Shown here piece by piece: positions 18,697 through 27,211 of a stretch of 64,000 nt of DNA. The stretch comes from Ginsengibacter hankyongi (GTDB lineage Bacteria; Bacteroidota; Bacteroidia; Chitinophagales; Chitinophagaceae): the NCBI RefSeq assembly GCF_008710285.1, contig NZ_VYQF01000001.1, positions 620,001 to 684,000 on the forward strand, given 5' to 3'. Made by a program: the position numbers and the translations under genes. Positions within the stretch are counted from its first letter, which is position 1. Each line of letters starts with the position of its first letter. The notes beneath the pieces were generated by a model. The model was given only the letters and a program-made list of their open reading frames with translations. It searched no databases and was not told where the DNA came from.

Positions 18697-19953
18697 CTAC
18701 TTCTTCAACACGAGCTCCTGCATATTTCCATAATTTTCATAGCTGCTTGTTACCACTTTGTCGCCTGGTTTCAATCCTTGTAAAACTTCATAATAATCAG
18801 GATTTTGGCGGCCAAGCTGGATATCTACCTTGTAAGCAGATTTTCCATCAGCGTTAACTTTAAAAATCCAGTTGCCACCTGTTTGTTGATAGAAACCTCC
18901 TTTTGGCAGTAACACAGCCTGGGTTTCGTCACTCAAGGCCAACCGAATTTGCAGCGTTTGTCCGCGGCGGATTCCTTTAGGAACAGCGCCCACAAATTCC
19001 ATATCTACCTGGAAGCTCCCGTTTGTGTTTACCTGCGTATATATTTTTTTGATAACGAGTTTATAGGTTTTATCGGCAAAATCAAAGTCGCCCATAAGCC
19101 CTGTAAAAATTCGTGATATATAATGCTGATCAATATCTACTCTTACCTTAAAGCCACTCATTACATCAATTTGTCCAAGGCGTTCTCCTTTATTTTTTGA
19201 TTGGCCAATTTCAGCGTCAAGAGAAGTTAATTGCCCGTCAATTGGCGCCCTCACTATAAGATCACCCACTTTTTGCCGCATTACATTTAAAGCGTTTTGC
19301 GATCCTTCAAACAACTGTCTTGCCTGGGTTACCTGTTGTTGGTTGGAGGCTGAATCCTGTTGCAGTATTTTATTGGTTAAGTTTTTCTTTTGAAGCAAAT
19401 AGTTGTAATTATTTACAGCCTGCTGATATTCCTGCGAACCGATTGCTTTTTGATCGTACAGGTGTTTATCTAATTTATAAATCCGTTCCGCTTCCTTAAA
19501 CTGGCTTTCTACGTCGGTCATTTGGTTAAGCTTGCTAACGGTATTTTGTTGCGCAGCGTTTTTAGAGATCTGCATTTGCGTCAGCAAATTATAAACATTG
19601 GTTTGTTGTGTTACCAGGCCTAATTGTAAATCGGTGTTAGATAATCTTAAAATCGGTTGGCCTTTTCTCATCATGGCACCGTCATCCACATATTTTTCTT
19701 CAACACGACCACCTTCCACTGCATCAAGATAAATGGTCGTAAGTGGCAAAACAATACCATTCACCGGAATAAATTCCTGGAACGGTCCCTTTGTAATTTC
19801 ACTTACGGTAATTCTTTCAGTGTCTACATTCAATTTGCTGCCACCGGATGTATAATAATAACTGCCGCCAATTAAAGCTACTAGAGCAACGATACCTGCT
19901 ATTGTGAGAATTCTTTTTCGAGACCAATACTTTTTTTCAATTACTCTGTCCAC
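18697..19953 (-). CDS. HlyD/MacA-type periplasmic adaptor subunit
   Basis: A 418-residue membrane-fusion protein. Residues about 14-34 form one membrane anchor, followed by a lipoyl/barrel-sandwich part (VEGGRVEEKYVDDGAMMRKGQPILRL). Next comes a long glutamine-rich coiled-coil hairpin at about 115-225, then the second half of the lipoyl domain (VRAPIDGQLTSLDAEIGQ), a beta-barrel and a membrane-proximal domain ending VTSSYENYG. In MacAB-type systems this subunit links the inner-membrane permease to an outer-membrane channel and stimulates the ATPase. It is the first gene of its leftward unit, divergent from the activator gene, with the shared palindrome about 200 bp upstream of its start. Confidence 0.93.
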   Translation of the reverse strand: MDRVIEKKYWSRKRILTIAGIVALVALIGGSYYYTSGGSKLNVDTERITVSEITKGPFQEFIPVNGIVLPLTTIYLDAVEGGRVEEKYVDDGAMMRKGQPILRLSNTDLQLGLVTQQTNVYNLLTQMQISKNAAQQNTVSKLNQMTDVESQFKEAERIYKLDKHLYDQKAIGSQEYQQAVNNYNYLLQKKNLTNKILQQDSASNQQQVTQARQLFEGSQNALNVMRQKVGDLIVRAPIDGQLTSLDAEIGQSKNKGERLGQIDVMSGFKVRVDIDQHYISRIFTGLMGDFDFADKTYKLVIKKIYTQVNTNGSFQVDMEFVGAVPKGIRRGQTLQIRLALSDETQAVLLPKGGFYQQTGGNWIFKVNADGKSAYKVDIQLGRQNPDYYEVLQGLKPGDKVVTSSYENYGNMQELVLKK

Positions 19954-20058
19954 TGTTTATATTTAATTTTTATTGTTAAAGAATAAGGTCACCGGTTTTA
20001 CCTGGTGGCCTTCGGGATTAAATGAGAAAATTCATCTGTTACTTTCGTGGCATATACT

Positions 20059-20073
20059 ATCAACACAGTGCCA
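20059..20073 (-). promoter_or_regulatory. Weak sigma-54-like element upstream of the adaptor gene
   Basis: On the minus strand the bases TGGCACTGTGTTGAT show a perfect -24 half (TGGCAC). The -12 half is TTGAT instead of TTGCA, and the spacer is 4 rather than 5 bases. It lies about 76 bases downstream of the palindrome at 20149-20165 and leaves a leader of roughly 100 bases to the adaptor start. On its own it would not be convincing. Its position in a region with a candidate activator site makes it worth listing. Confidence 0.25.
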
Positions 20074-20148
20074 TTGTTTAACGTTTTTGATATTCAATAG
20101 GTTACATTTCCCGGCTAACATTTAAATGTTCTTTACTGATACAGCAGG

Positions 20149-20165
20149 TGTACGGTTTTGATACA
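20149..20165. promoter_or_regulatory. 17-bp near-palindrome, candidate activator site 2
   Basis: The bases TGTACGGTTTTGATACA differ at one position from the copy at 13678-13694. An extra half-site GATACA at 20138-20143 lies exactly 22 bases, about two helical turns, from the GATACA in this copy, as is common for cooperatively binding activators. The 409-bp region separates the leftward adaptor unit from the rightward activator gene, so the site could serve both, including feedback on the activator. Apart from this and the weak promoter above I see nothing else in the gap. Confidence 0.6.
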
Positions 20166-20362
20166 CTCATTTTACCTTATTTTATCTAAAAAATTAATTG
20201 CCATGCTTTTGTATTTATGGTATAATTGCAGCAAGTTCCATCAACTGTAAAACATAAGATTAATGGAATTATGAAATTCTTTAGCAAAATTTAAAAATTC
20301 ATTTACCAAATCTTATTAAAAGAAATTTTAATTTAAGATAAAACACAAATTATATTTATACT

Positions 20363-21709
20363 ATGTTACTAAGGAACGCAACCATTTTAATTATTGATGA
20401 TGATACAGACGTGTTAACCGCCGTAAGATTGTTATTAAAAACGGAGGTAAAGGAAGTAGTCACAGAAAAAAATCCCGAAAACCTCCGCTGGTTATTATCC
20501 AAACAATCGTTCGATCTTATTTTACTGGATATGAATTTTACCAGTTCTATCAATACGGGTAATGAAGGGCTGTTTTGGTTAAAAAAAATAAAAGAGTCCG
20601 GCTCGGAAGCTGCGGTAATTATGATCACAGCTTATGGGGATATTAACCTTGCAGTACGATCATTAAAAGAAGGTGCTGCAGATTTTGTTGTAAAGCCATG
20701 GCACAACGAAAAGCTTATTGAAACAATAAAAGCCACTTTAAAAGCTAAAGGCAAAACTTCCGCAAATGCGGCTGTACCGGTAATTGGTAAAGAAATGATT
20801 GGTGAATCGGAGGTTATGAATGATATTTTTTTTAAGATAGAAAAAATTGCGCCTACCGATGCAAACATTTTAATTCTTGGTGAAAATGGTACCGGTAAAG
20901 ACCTTATCGCCAGGGCTATTCATCAACATTCGCTTCGAGCCGATAAACCTTTTGTAAAAGTTGATCTCGGCGCCTTAACTGAATCCATTTTTGAAAGTGA
21001 ATTGTTTGGACATAAAAAGGGCTCGTTTACGGGTGCCAGTGAGGACAGGGCCGGACGGTTTGAAGCAGCAAACGGGGGCACTTTATTTCTTGATGAAATT
21101 GGAAATATTTCATTACAGCAACAGGTAAAATTATTAAGTGTTTTGCAAAACCGCCAGGTTACAAGGCTCGGAAGTAATGATCCGATTAATATAGATATTC
21201 GGCTGATATGTGCCACCAACCTCCCTATTGCAGAACTTGCCAATGAAAATCGTTTCAGGAAAGACCTTATTTACCGCATCAATACAGTAGAAATTGAAAT
21301 ACCGCCGTTGCGTAAAAGAGGAGATGATATTATTTTATTGGCCAAACATTTTGCCAGCCTTTATGCAAATAAATATTTAAAGCCCGAGCCGGTGTTTGAT
21401 GCAAAAGCGTCGGAAAAAATGCGGCACTATCTTTTTCCCGGCAATGTGCGCGAGCTGCAATACACAATGGAAAGAGCAGTGATAATGTCGGAAGGGGAAG
21501 AATTAACGGCGAACGATTTAATATTTTCACCCATTGAATCTTCGTTACCAAAAGACCCGGAGCCTCTTGAACTTAACTTAAGCACACTCGAAAAAAATAC
21601 CATTTTAAAAGTAATAGAAAAACATAACGGCAACATCAGCAGGGCCGCCAAAGAACTTGGCCTTACAAGAACAGCATTATACAGGAGGCTGAGCAAATAT
21701 GATATTTAA
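20363..21709 (+). CDS. Sigma-54-dependent response regulator, NtrC class
   Basis: A 448-residue cytoplasmic regulator. The receiver domain (1-120) has the acidic pair D12/D13, phospho-acceptor D56, T89 and K111. The AAA+ domain has Walker A GENGTGKD (173-180), Walker B GGTLFLDEIG and the arginine-finger stretch FRKDLIYR. The sigma-54-contacting loop is GSFTGA (220-225), not the usual GAFTGA. The C-terminus is a Fis-type helix-turn-helix, NISRAAKELGLTRTALYRRL. Phosphorylated activators of this class bind upstream and use ATP to open sigma-54 promoters. The kinase gene follows 93 bp later on the same strand. Likely targets are the two leftward transporter units that carry the shared palindrome. 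Confidence 0.95.
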   Translation: MLLRNATILIIDDDTDVLTAVRLLLKTEVKEVVTEKNPENLRWLLSKQSFDLILLDMNFTSSINTGNEGLFWLKKIKESGSEAAVIMITAYGDINLAVRSLKEGAADFVVKPWHNEKLIETIKATLKAKGKTSANAAVPVIGKEMIGESEVMNDIFFKIEKIAPTDANILILGENGTGKDLIARAIHQHSLRADKPFVKVDLGALTESIFESELFGHKKGSFTGASEDRAGRFEAANGGTLFLDEIGNISLQQQVKLLSVLQNRQVTRLGSNDPINIDIRLICATNLPIAELANENRFRKDLIYRINTVEIEIPPLRKRGDDIILLAKHFASLYANKYLKPEPVFDAKASEKMRHYLFPGNVRELQYTMERAVIMSEGEELTANDLIFSPIESSLPKDPEPLELNLSTLEKNTILKVIEKHNGNISRAAKELGLTRTALYRRLSKYDI

Positions 21710-21730
21710 GATATGGAAAATAGTTGTTGT

Positions 21731-21753
21731 CGGTCTGAGCCTGTCGAAGACCG
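21731..21753. repeat. Short hairpin repeat of the GAGCCTGTCGAAG type
   Basis: CGGTCT and AGACCG form a 6-bp perfect stem around an 11-base loop containing GAGCCTGTCGAA. The core GAGCCTGTCGAAG resembles a short intergenic repeat seen dispersed in many bacterial genomes. It lies between activator and kinase genes and is not followed by a T-run, so it is probably not a strong terminator. Only one copy is seen in this window. Confidence 0.5.
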
Positions 21754-21802
21754 GAACTAATAATCAATATTTAATAACAGGTTTAATAATCGCGTAAGAA
21801 GA

Positions 21803-23155
21803 ATGTCTAACTCATTTGTGCAAAATACAGGCTGGCGGATATTTATAAGAATATTTTTATTATTTGTAACCATTACTGCGTTCGCGTTTCTATTCGTGAA
21901 CCAGTTGTACGTGTACCTTGTTTTACTTGTTCCCGTAATATCTTATCAATTGGTGGAATTATATCGCTTTCAACGAAAGGCACAGGATGAATTGCAACAG
22001 TTTGTTGAGTCTATCCATTACCGTGACTTCTCACGCTATTTTGATGTAAAGCATGCTCCTGCTGAGTTACAGCCACTTCGTGAAGGATTCAATCAAATTA
22101 ATTCTACGTTTAAGGTTATCAGTAAGGAGAAAGAAACCCAATATCAATACCTGCAAAAAATATTAGAATTAGTTGATACCGGTATCCTGTCTTATGAAGG
22201 CGAAAATGGTGAAGTGCTCTGGATGAATGAATCTTTAAAAAAAATGTTGCAGGTCCCTTATTTAAAAACAATTCATTCACTTGCAAAAAGAGATCATGAA
22301 CTTTACGAAGACATTATCGCATTAAAGCCAGGTGACGGAAAAATTACCAAAGCGCATCTTGAAAAAGGTTCTTTCAAAGTATTATTATCTGCAACCGCTT
22401 TTCAAACTGAAGGAAAAAAATTCAAGCTCATTGCATTCCAAAATATCAACGAAGCGTTGGACGAGACAGAATCGAAAGCATGGCAAAAATTACTGAGCGT
22501 GATGACCCATGAAATCATGAATTCGGTGGCGCCTATTTCTTCCCTTGCAGACACTTTAAAAAACAGGCTGGAAAAATCGGTATCGCATATGACTAATAAA
22601 TCTTCGGCGGTGCACGATCTTGAGTTAGGCATTGAAACTATTAAAAGGCGTAGTGAAGGATTATTAAAATTTGCGGAGACCTACAGAAACCTGAATAAAA
22701 TTACAACGCCCAATTTAAAAGCCATTTATGTAAGGGATTTGTTCGAGGGATTGCACCAGTTAATGGAACCTACGCTCGTACAAAAAAATATAGAACTCGA
22801 CATTGTTTTAAAAGATACAGATCTTTTGCTGCAGGCCGATACAAGCCTTGTAGAGCAGGTACTTATTAACCTAATTGTAAATGCAATTGAAGCCGTGAAA
22901 GATAATCCCGAGCCGCAAATTATTTTATCTGCGTCACTTTTGCCTAATCGAAAAATTATAGTTAAAGTGGCAGATAACGGCTCAGGGATGAGCGAAGAAA
23001 TTATGGATAAAATATTTATTCCTTTTTTTAGTACCAAGAAAAACGGAAGCGGCATCGGGCTGAGTTTATGCAAACAGATTATGATGCTCCATAAAGGAAA
23101 CATTACTGTTCAGTCAAGGCTGGCCGAGGGCACAGTGTTTAGTTTGCAGTTTTAA
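21803..23155 (+). CDS. Sensor histidine kinase, NtrY-like, partner of the upstream activator
   Basis: A 450-residue membrane kinase. Two helices at about 11-50 are separated by only a few residues, so there is almost no periplasmic sensor loop. A linker and PAS-like region follow (about 110-215), then the phospho-acceptor helix with H236 in MTHEIMNS. The ATPase domain has an N-box in LINLIVNAIEA, G1 DNGSGM and G2 GSGIGLSLCKQIM. With so small an outer loop it probably senses a signal in the membrane or cytoplasm, or through a partner such as the permeases; this is inference. It forms a two-gene unit with the activator. Confidence 0.93.
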   Translation: MSNSFVQNTGWRIFIRIFLLFVTITAFAFLFVNQLYVYLVLLVPVISYQLVELYRFQRKAQDELQQFVESIHYRDFSRYFDVKHAPAELQPLREGFNQINSTFKVISKEKETQYQYLQKILELVDTGILSYEGENGEVLWMNESLKKMLQVPYLKTIHSLAKRDHELYEDIIALKPGDGKITKAHLEKGSFKVLLSATAFQTEGKKFKLIAFQNINEALDETESKAWQKLLSVMTHEIMNSVAPISSLADTLKNRLEKSVSHMTNKSSAVHDLELGIETIKRRSEGLLKFAETYRNLNKITTPNLKAIYVRDLFEGLHQLMEPTLVQKNIELDIVLKDTDLLLQADTSLVEQVLINLIVNAIEAVKDNPEPQIILSASLLPNRKIIVKVADNGSGMSEEIMDKIFIPFFSTKKNGSGIGLSLCKQIMMLHKGNITVQSRLAEGTVFSLQF

Positions 23156-23492
23156 ACAATTAGGTTAAAAAATTCGTCTAATATTAACCGTTATATACCA
23201 ATGCTGTACGGCGAAAAACGAACTGAGTTGCAAACACCTTAATTATTTTTCGAGGAGATAAAGAAGCTTAATTTCATCACCGCACCTAAACACGCGCTTA
23301 CTCCTTTCATCAGCTTTCATACGGGTCGCGAATAACCACTTTAAAAAAATAATTGAAGAAATGTTTACATGCGATTATAAAAATTATTATTTTCAGTTTT
23401 TATAACGATGCCTGAAACAATGATCCATCCGGAATTAATATTGCTTACAACAACTTCTCATAACCATTTTCTTATAAAAAACAAACTGCTAT
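23156..23492. other. 337-bp gap with an AT-rich inverted repeat
   Basis: I see no gene here. A 9-bp inverted repeat, TTATAAAAA (23375-23383) and TTTTTATAA (23397-23405), lies about 90 bp before the MFS transporter gene and might be an operator or just AT-rich sequence. A lone TGTACGG near 23208 matches half of the transporter palindrome only. Confidence 0.3.
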
Positions 23493-24752
23493 ATGAATAC
23501 AATTAACCGTAAACAGCTTTTTCTTGCCAGTCGCATTGCGCTTATTGTAACCGCCATGACCTTTGCCTTCAGGGCATCCCTTGAAGGTGTATGGAGCACC
23601 CAGTTCGTTTTATCGAAAGAACAACTCGGCTGGATATTTAGCCCTGCATTCTGGGGCTTCACGCTTGCCATGATCTTTGGCGGCCCTCTTTGTGATATTA
23701 TTGGCATGAAACGTTTATTGGGATTTGCGTTTATGGGGCATGTAGCCGGCATCGTTATGTATCTTATTGCCAAAGATGCTACTATGCTGTTTATTGGCAC
23801 CGTATGTATTGGCGTTGGTAACGGCATGGTGGAGGCCGCATGTAATCCTTTAACGGTTACATTATTCCCTGAAAATAAAACCACAATGCTTAACCGCTTC
23901 CATGTTTGGTTCCCCGGAGGTATAGTTATAGGCGGTTTGCTTTCTTATGTAATGATTGAAAAAATGCATTTGGACTGGCGTATTTTAATTGCGTCTCTCT
24001 TCATTCCCGCAATTATTTACGGCTACCTGTTTTTGAAATTAAAATTTCCGCAAACTGAAAGAGTAACGAGTGGCGTAAGCACTAAGCAAATGTTTTCTGC
24101 ATGCATAAAGCCGTTATTTATTATAATGGTTATTTGTATGCTGATGACCGGCGCAACAGAGTTAGGCACCAACACATGGATTGTTGCGTTGTTGCAGGGA
24201 GCTAATGTTTCGGGTATATTAATTCTTGTTTTTATAAATGGGCTAATGGCATTAGGACGTTCATTTGCAGGCCCTGTTGTTCACCGGCTTAATCCAAACG
24301 GCATGTTGATATTCTCTTCATTGTTTGCAGGCATCGGGCTGATATTATTAAGCATAGTAAGCGGTCCGGCGGCTTTTGCAGCAGCATTTGTTTTTGCAGT
24401 TGGAGTTTGTTTTTTCTGGCCTACTATGCTGGGATTTGTATCAGAATATCTTCCGGATACCGGAGCACTCGGTCTTTCAATAATGGGCGGGGCTGGTATG
24501 TTTTCTACGTCTCTCATCGTTCCCATTATGGGACACTGGTATGATAACTTCCACGCCAATGCCATCAGTTCCGGCGCCAATGCAGCAGCAGCGGATGCGA
24601 TTGCCGGTTCTAATACGTTTTTGAAAGTGGCTATAATGCCGGCTATTTTATTAGTAGTTTTTACAATTATTTATTTCAGCAGGAAGAATTTTTATAAAAA
24701 ACATCATGATGATAAAGCGGCTGCAAAGGGCGCTTCAGAAGCAATAGCGTGA
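23493..24752 (+). CDS. MFS transporter, probably sugar-type
   Basis: A 419-residue protein with about twelve transmembrane helices and a central loop after helix 6. The signature between helices 2 and 3 is GGPLCDIIGMKRLLGFA, a form of the MFS G-x3-D-x2-G-R/K motif. GVGNGMVEAACNPLTVTLFP resembles the FucP/GlcP-like sugar transporters of Bacteroidota, where an E-x3-N-P segment in the fourth/fifth helix region is typical. The substrate cannot be assigned. It starts at an ATG 337 bp after the kinase and stands alone before a DoxX-like gene. Confidence 0.85.
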   Translation: MNTINRKQLFLASRIALIVTAMTFAFRASLEGVWSTQFVLSKEQLGWIFSPAFWGFTLAMIFGGPLCDIIGMKRLLGFAFMGHVAGIVMYLIAKDATMLFIGTVCIGVGNGMVEAACNPLTVTLFPENKTTMLNRFHVWFPGGIVIGGLLSYVMIEKMHLDWRILIASLFIPAIIYGYLFLKLKFPQTERVTSGVSTKQMFSACIKPLFIIMVICMLMTGATELGTNTWIVALLQGANVSGILILVFINGLMALGRSFAGPVVHRLNPNGMLIFSSLFAGIGLILLSIVSGPAAFAAAFVFAVGVCFFWPTMLGFVSEYLPDTGALGLSIMGGAGMFSTSLIVPIMGHWYDNFHANAISSGANAAAADAIAGSNTFLKVAIMPAILLVVFTIIYFSRKNFYKKHHDDKAAAKGASEAIA

Positions 24753-24853
24753 TGATTCGTCTGTATAAAAACAGGCTATTCTAACTATTCTAAAGAGAAT
24801 TTTTATAAATTAGTTTATATCCACATATAAACGATAACAAAAATCTTTATACA

Positions 24854-25201
24854 ATTAGAAATCTTATCAAAACTATTCCAACAATAGCGATCTCGTTGGT
24901 GTGGCTTATCAATGGACTATTCTGTAAAGTATTAAACCTTGTTCCCCGTCACCAATTGATTGTTGCACGGATACTCGGCCATGAATATTCATGGATCGCC
25001 ACAAAAACAATTGGGATACTCGAAATATTAATGGCGATATGGATTGTAAGTAAAATAAATTCCGGGCTTTGTACATTAACGCAAATTGTTATCATCGCAA
25101 CTATGAATACAATTGAATTTATACTTGCTCCGGATCTTCTTTTATTTGGACATATAAACGCTCTTGTTGCAACATGCTTTATTCTTAATCAGTTATTTTA
25201 A
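24854..25201 (+). CDS. DoxX-like small membrane protein, start uncertain
   Basis: A roughly 115-residue membrane protein with about four helices. The segment LVWLINGLFCKVLNLVPRHQ followed by ARILG is characteristic of the DoxX-like (DoxX_3) family, whose role is unknown. The reading frame is open from 24809, and family-like sequence (IKTIPTIAIS) runs upstream of the first conventional start, a TTG at 24896. No ATG or GTG is available there. I therefore place the start tentatively at an ATT at 24854; the TTG would remove most of helix 1. A lost ATG, a non-canonical start or a sequencing error is possible. Confidence 0.6.
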   Translation: MRNLIKTIPTIAISLVWLINGLFCKVLNLVPRHQLIVARILGHEYSWIATKTIGILEILMAIWIVSKINSGLCTLTQIVIIATMNTIEFILAPDLLLFGHINALVATCFILNQLF

Positions 25202-25308
25202 TAAATCCCAATAACCGAACATTCTAAAGTTATTAGGGCATAAATACTTGGTCACAAAAATCTTCTCCAACTTTCTTAATTTTAATTTCATTATATAATA
25301 ATTCCTTC

Positions 25309-27153
25309 ATGAAAAAACTTTTCCTTTCATTTATAACTATAACCTGTTTTTTTTCTTTCGTTAATGCACAAAAAGACAGCTCGCTTCTTTATAAAAAAAC
25401 CAGTGTTATGATTCCCATGCGTGACGGGATAAAACTTTTTACCGTTATCATCGCTCCTGTTGCGGCAAAAGAACCATCACCTTTTTTAATTCAGCGCACA
25501 CCTTACGGCGCCAATGTTCCTATTCCGGATGATTCAATTATTTCTATTCCCAAAGAATCTTATTTGGCTCCTCTGGCGGCAGAAGGTTACATTTTTATAT
25601 TCCAGGATATTCGTGGAAAATATAAAAGCGAAGGGACAATGCAGATACACCAGCCATTGATTCATGCTACCCAAAAAGGAAGTATTGATGAAAGCACCGA
25701 CACATACGACGCCATTGACTGGCTCCTGAAAAATGTTCCAAACAATAATGGCAAGGCTGGCATATATGGCATTTCATATCCGGGCTGGCTGGCGCTGGTT
25801 GGTTCTGTTGATCCGCACCCGGCCTTGAAAGTCGCTTCAGAACAGGCTTGTATGGGCGATCTTTTTTTAGGCGATGATTTTCATCATAACGGCGCTTTTC
25901 GTTTAAGCTATGGAATGGAATATACTTATGAAGTGGAACATGATAAAACAACTGACAGTGATTTTCCTTTTCCTCAATTTGATTTGTTCGACTGGTATTT
26001 AAAGCTTGGCTCACTGAAAAGTGTAAACGAAAAATATTTTCATAATACCATTCCTACCTGGAACAATTTTGTTAAGCATCCTGATTACGATTCGTTCTGG
26101 CAAAAGAATTCCCCACTCAGTTATATAAAATATCCGCAAATACCACAATTGCATGTAGGCGGCTACTTCGACCAGGAAGATATTAACGGGCCGCAACTGA
26201 TGTATGGCCAGATGGAAAAGAAAGACACTTTCAATCGCAATCATATTGTTTTAGGACCGTGGAATCATGGACAGTGGGGCCGTGGCAAAGGCGATAGCCT
26301 GGGTAAAATATCTTTTGAAAGTAATACCGGAGTTTGGTTTCGTGAGTTGCAAAAGAAATGGTTTGATTATTACCTGAAAGGAATTGGCGACGGTAAATTT
26401 GACGAAGCATATTGTTTTCAAACCGGCACCAATAAATGGAAAACATACAATACATGGCCACCCAAAGAAGCAATTATTAAAAAAGTGTATGCCTCGGCAA
26501 ACAATAAAGCTTCGTTTACGGCTCCCGTTAGTGCGAGGGGACAAGTAAGTTTTATCAGCGATCCGGCACATCCTGTACCTTACCGAACTTTACCCATCGA
26601 GGCAACTTATGGGAAAGGAAGCCGCTGGAAACCGTGGCAGGTAGAAGATCAGCACTTCGTTTATACGAGGCCCGATGTTATAAGTTTTACGTTAGATTCT
26701 CTTACAGAAAATTTGACTGTCACAGGGAAAATAACAGCACATCTTTTTGCAAGCACCACAGGTACAGATGCAGACTGGATTGTAAAGCTGATTGATGTAT
26801 ATCCTGATTTTGATCAAGAAAATTTTTTGATGAGCGATTACCAATTGCCTGTGGCAATGGAAGTATTCAGGGGGAGATTCAGAAAAAGTTTTTCAAAGCC
26901 GGAACCGATTGTCCCAAACAAACCGGAAGAGTTTGTAATTGATTTGCATGACATCAATCATGTTTTTTTAAAAGGGCATCGCATCATGATACAAATACAA
27001 AGCACCTGGTTTCCATTGATAGACCGGAACCCTCAAAAATTTATACCGAATATTTTCGAAGCAAAAGAAAGTGATTTCACTAAAGCAACCCATACGATTT
27101 ATTTTACAGAAAAATATCCTACTTATATTGAGTTGCCGGTAATGAAGAATTGA
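25309..27153 (+). CDS. Secreted CocE/NonD-family hydrolase (alpha-amino-acid ester hydrolase-like)
   Basis: A 614-residue exported enzyme with signal peptide MKKLFLSFITITCFFSFVNA. The alpha/beta-hydrolase part shows a nucleophile elbow GISYPGW (S156), an aspartate in GGYFDQED (D288) and the catalytic histidine in GPWNHGQW (H320). This is the Ser-Asp-His order and spacing of alpha-amino-acid ester hydrolases and cocaine esterase. The C-terminal ~220 residues form the family's jelly-roll domain. It would act in the periplasm on esters or amides of amino acids, or on acylated small molecules. The next genes, on the opposite strand, degrade dipeptides and D-amino acids, which fits but does not prove a shared role. 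Confidence 0.88.
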   Translation: MKKLFLSFITITCFFSFVNAQKDSSLLYKKTSVMIPMRDGIKLFTVIIAPVAAKEPSPFLIQRTPYGANVPIPDDSIISIPKESYLAPLAAEGYIFIFQDIRGKYKSEGTMQIHQPLIHATQKGSIDESTDTYDAIDWLLKNVPNNNGKAGIYGISYPGWLALVGSVDPHPALKVASEQACMGDLFLGDDFHHNGAFRLSYGMEYTYEVEHDKTTDSDFPFPQFDLFDWYLKLGSLKSVNEKYFHNTIPTWNNFVKHPDYDSFWQKNSPLSYIKYPQIPQLHVGGYFDQEDINGPQLMYGQMEKKDTFNRNHIVLGPWNHGQWGRGKGDSLGKISFESNTGVWFRELQKKWFDYYLKGIGDGKFDEAYCFQTGTNKWKTYNTWPPKEAIIKKVYASANNKASFTAPVSARGQVSFISDPAHPVPYRTLPIEATYGKGSRWKPWQVEDQHFVYTRPDVISFTLDSLTENLTVTGKITAHLFASTTGTDADWIVKLIDVYPDFDQENFLMSDYQLPVAMEVFRGRFRKSFSKPEPIVPNKPEEFVIDLHDINHVFLKGHRIMIQIQSTWFPLIDRNPQKFIPNIFEAKESDFTKATHTIYFTEKYPTYIELPVMKN

Positions 27154-27211
27154 TTATTTTTTAATAAAGCAAAATAATGAATTTAAATTTTATGGCCGGG
27201 GCATTTTTAAA

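Noticed and set aside
1309-19953. A complete MacAB-TolC tripartite pump
   Set aside because: No outer-membrane TolC-type gene is in the window, so the tripartite claim cannot be made from the sequence.
23205-23222. A third copy of the TGTACG palindrome after the kinase gene
   Set aside because: Only the TGTACGG half matches. The other half (GATACA) is absent.
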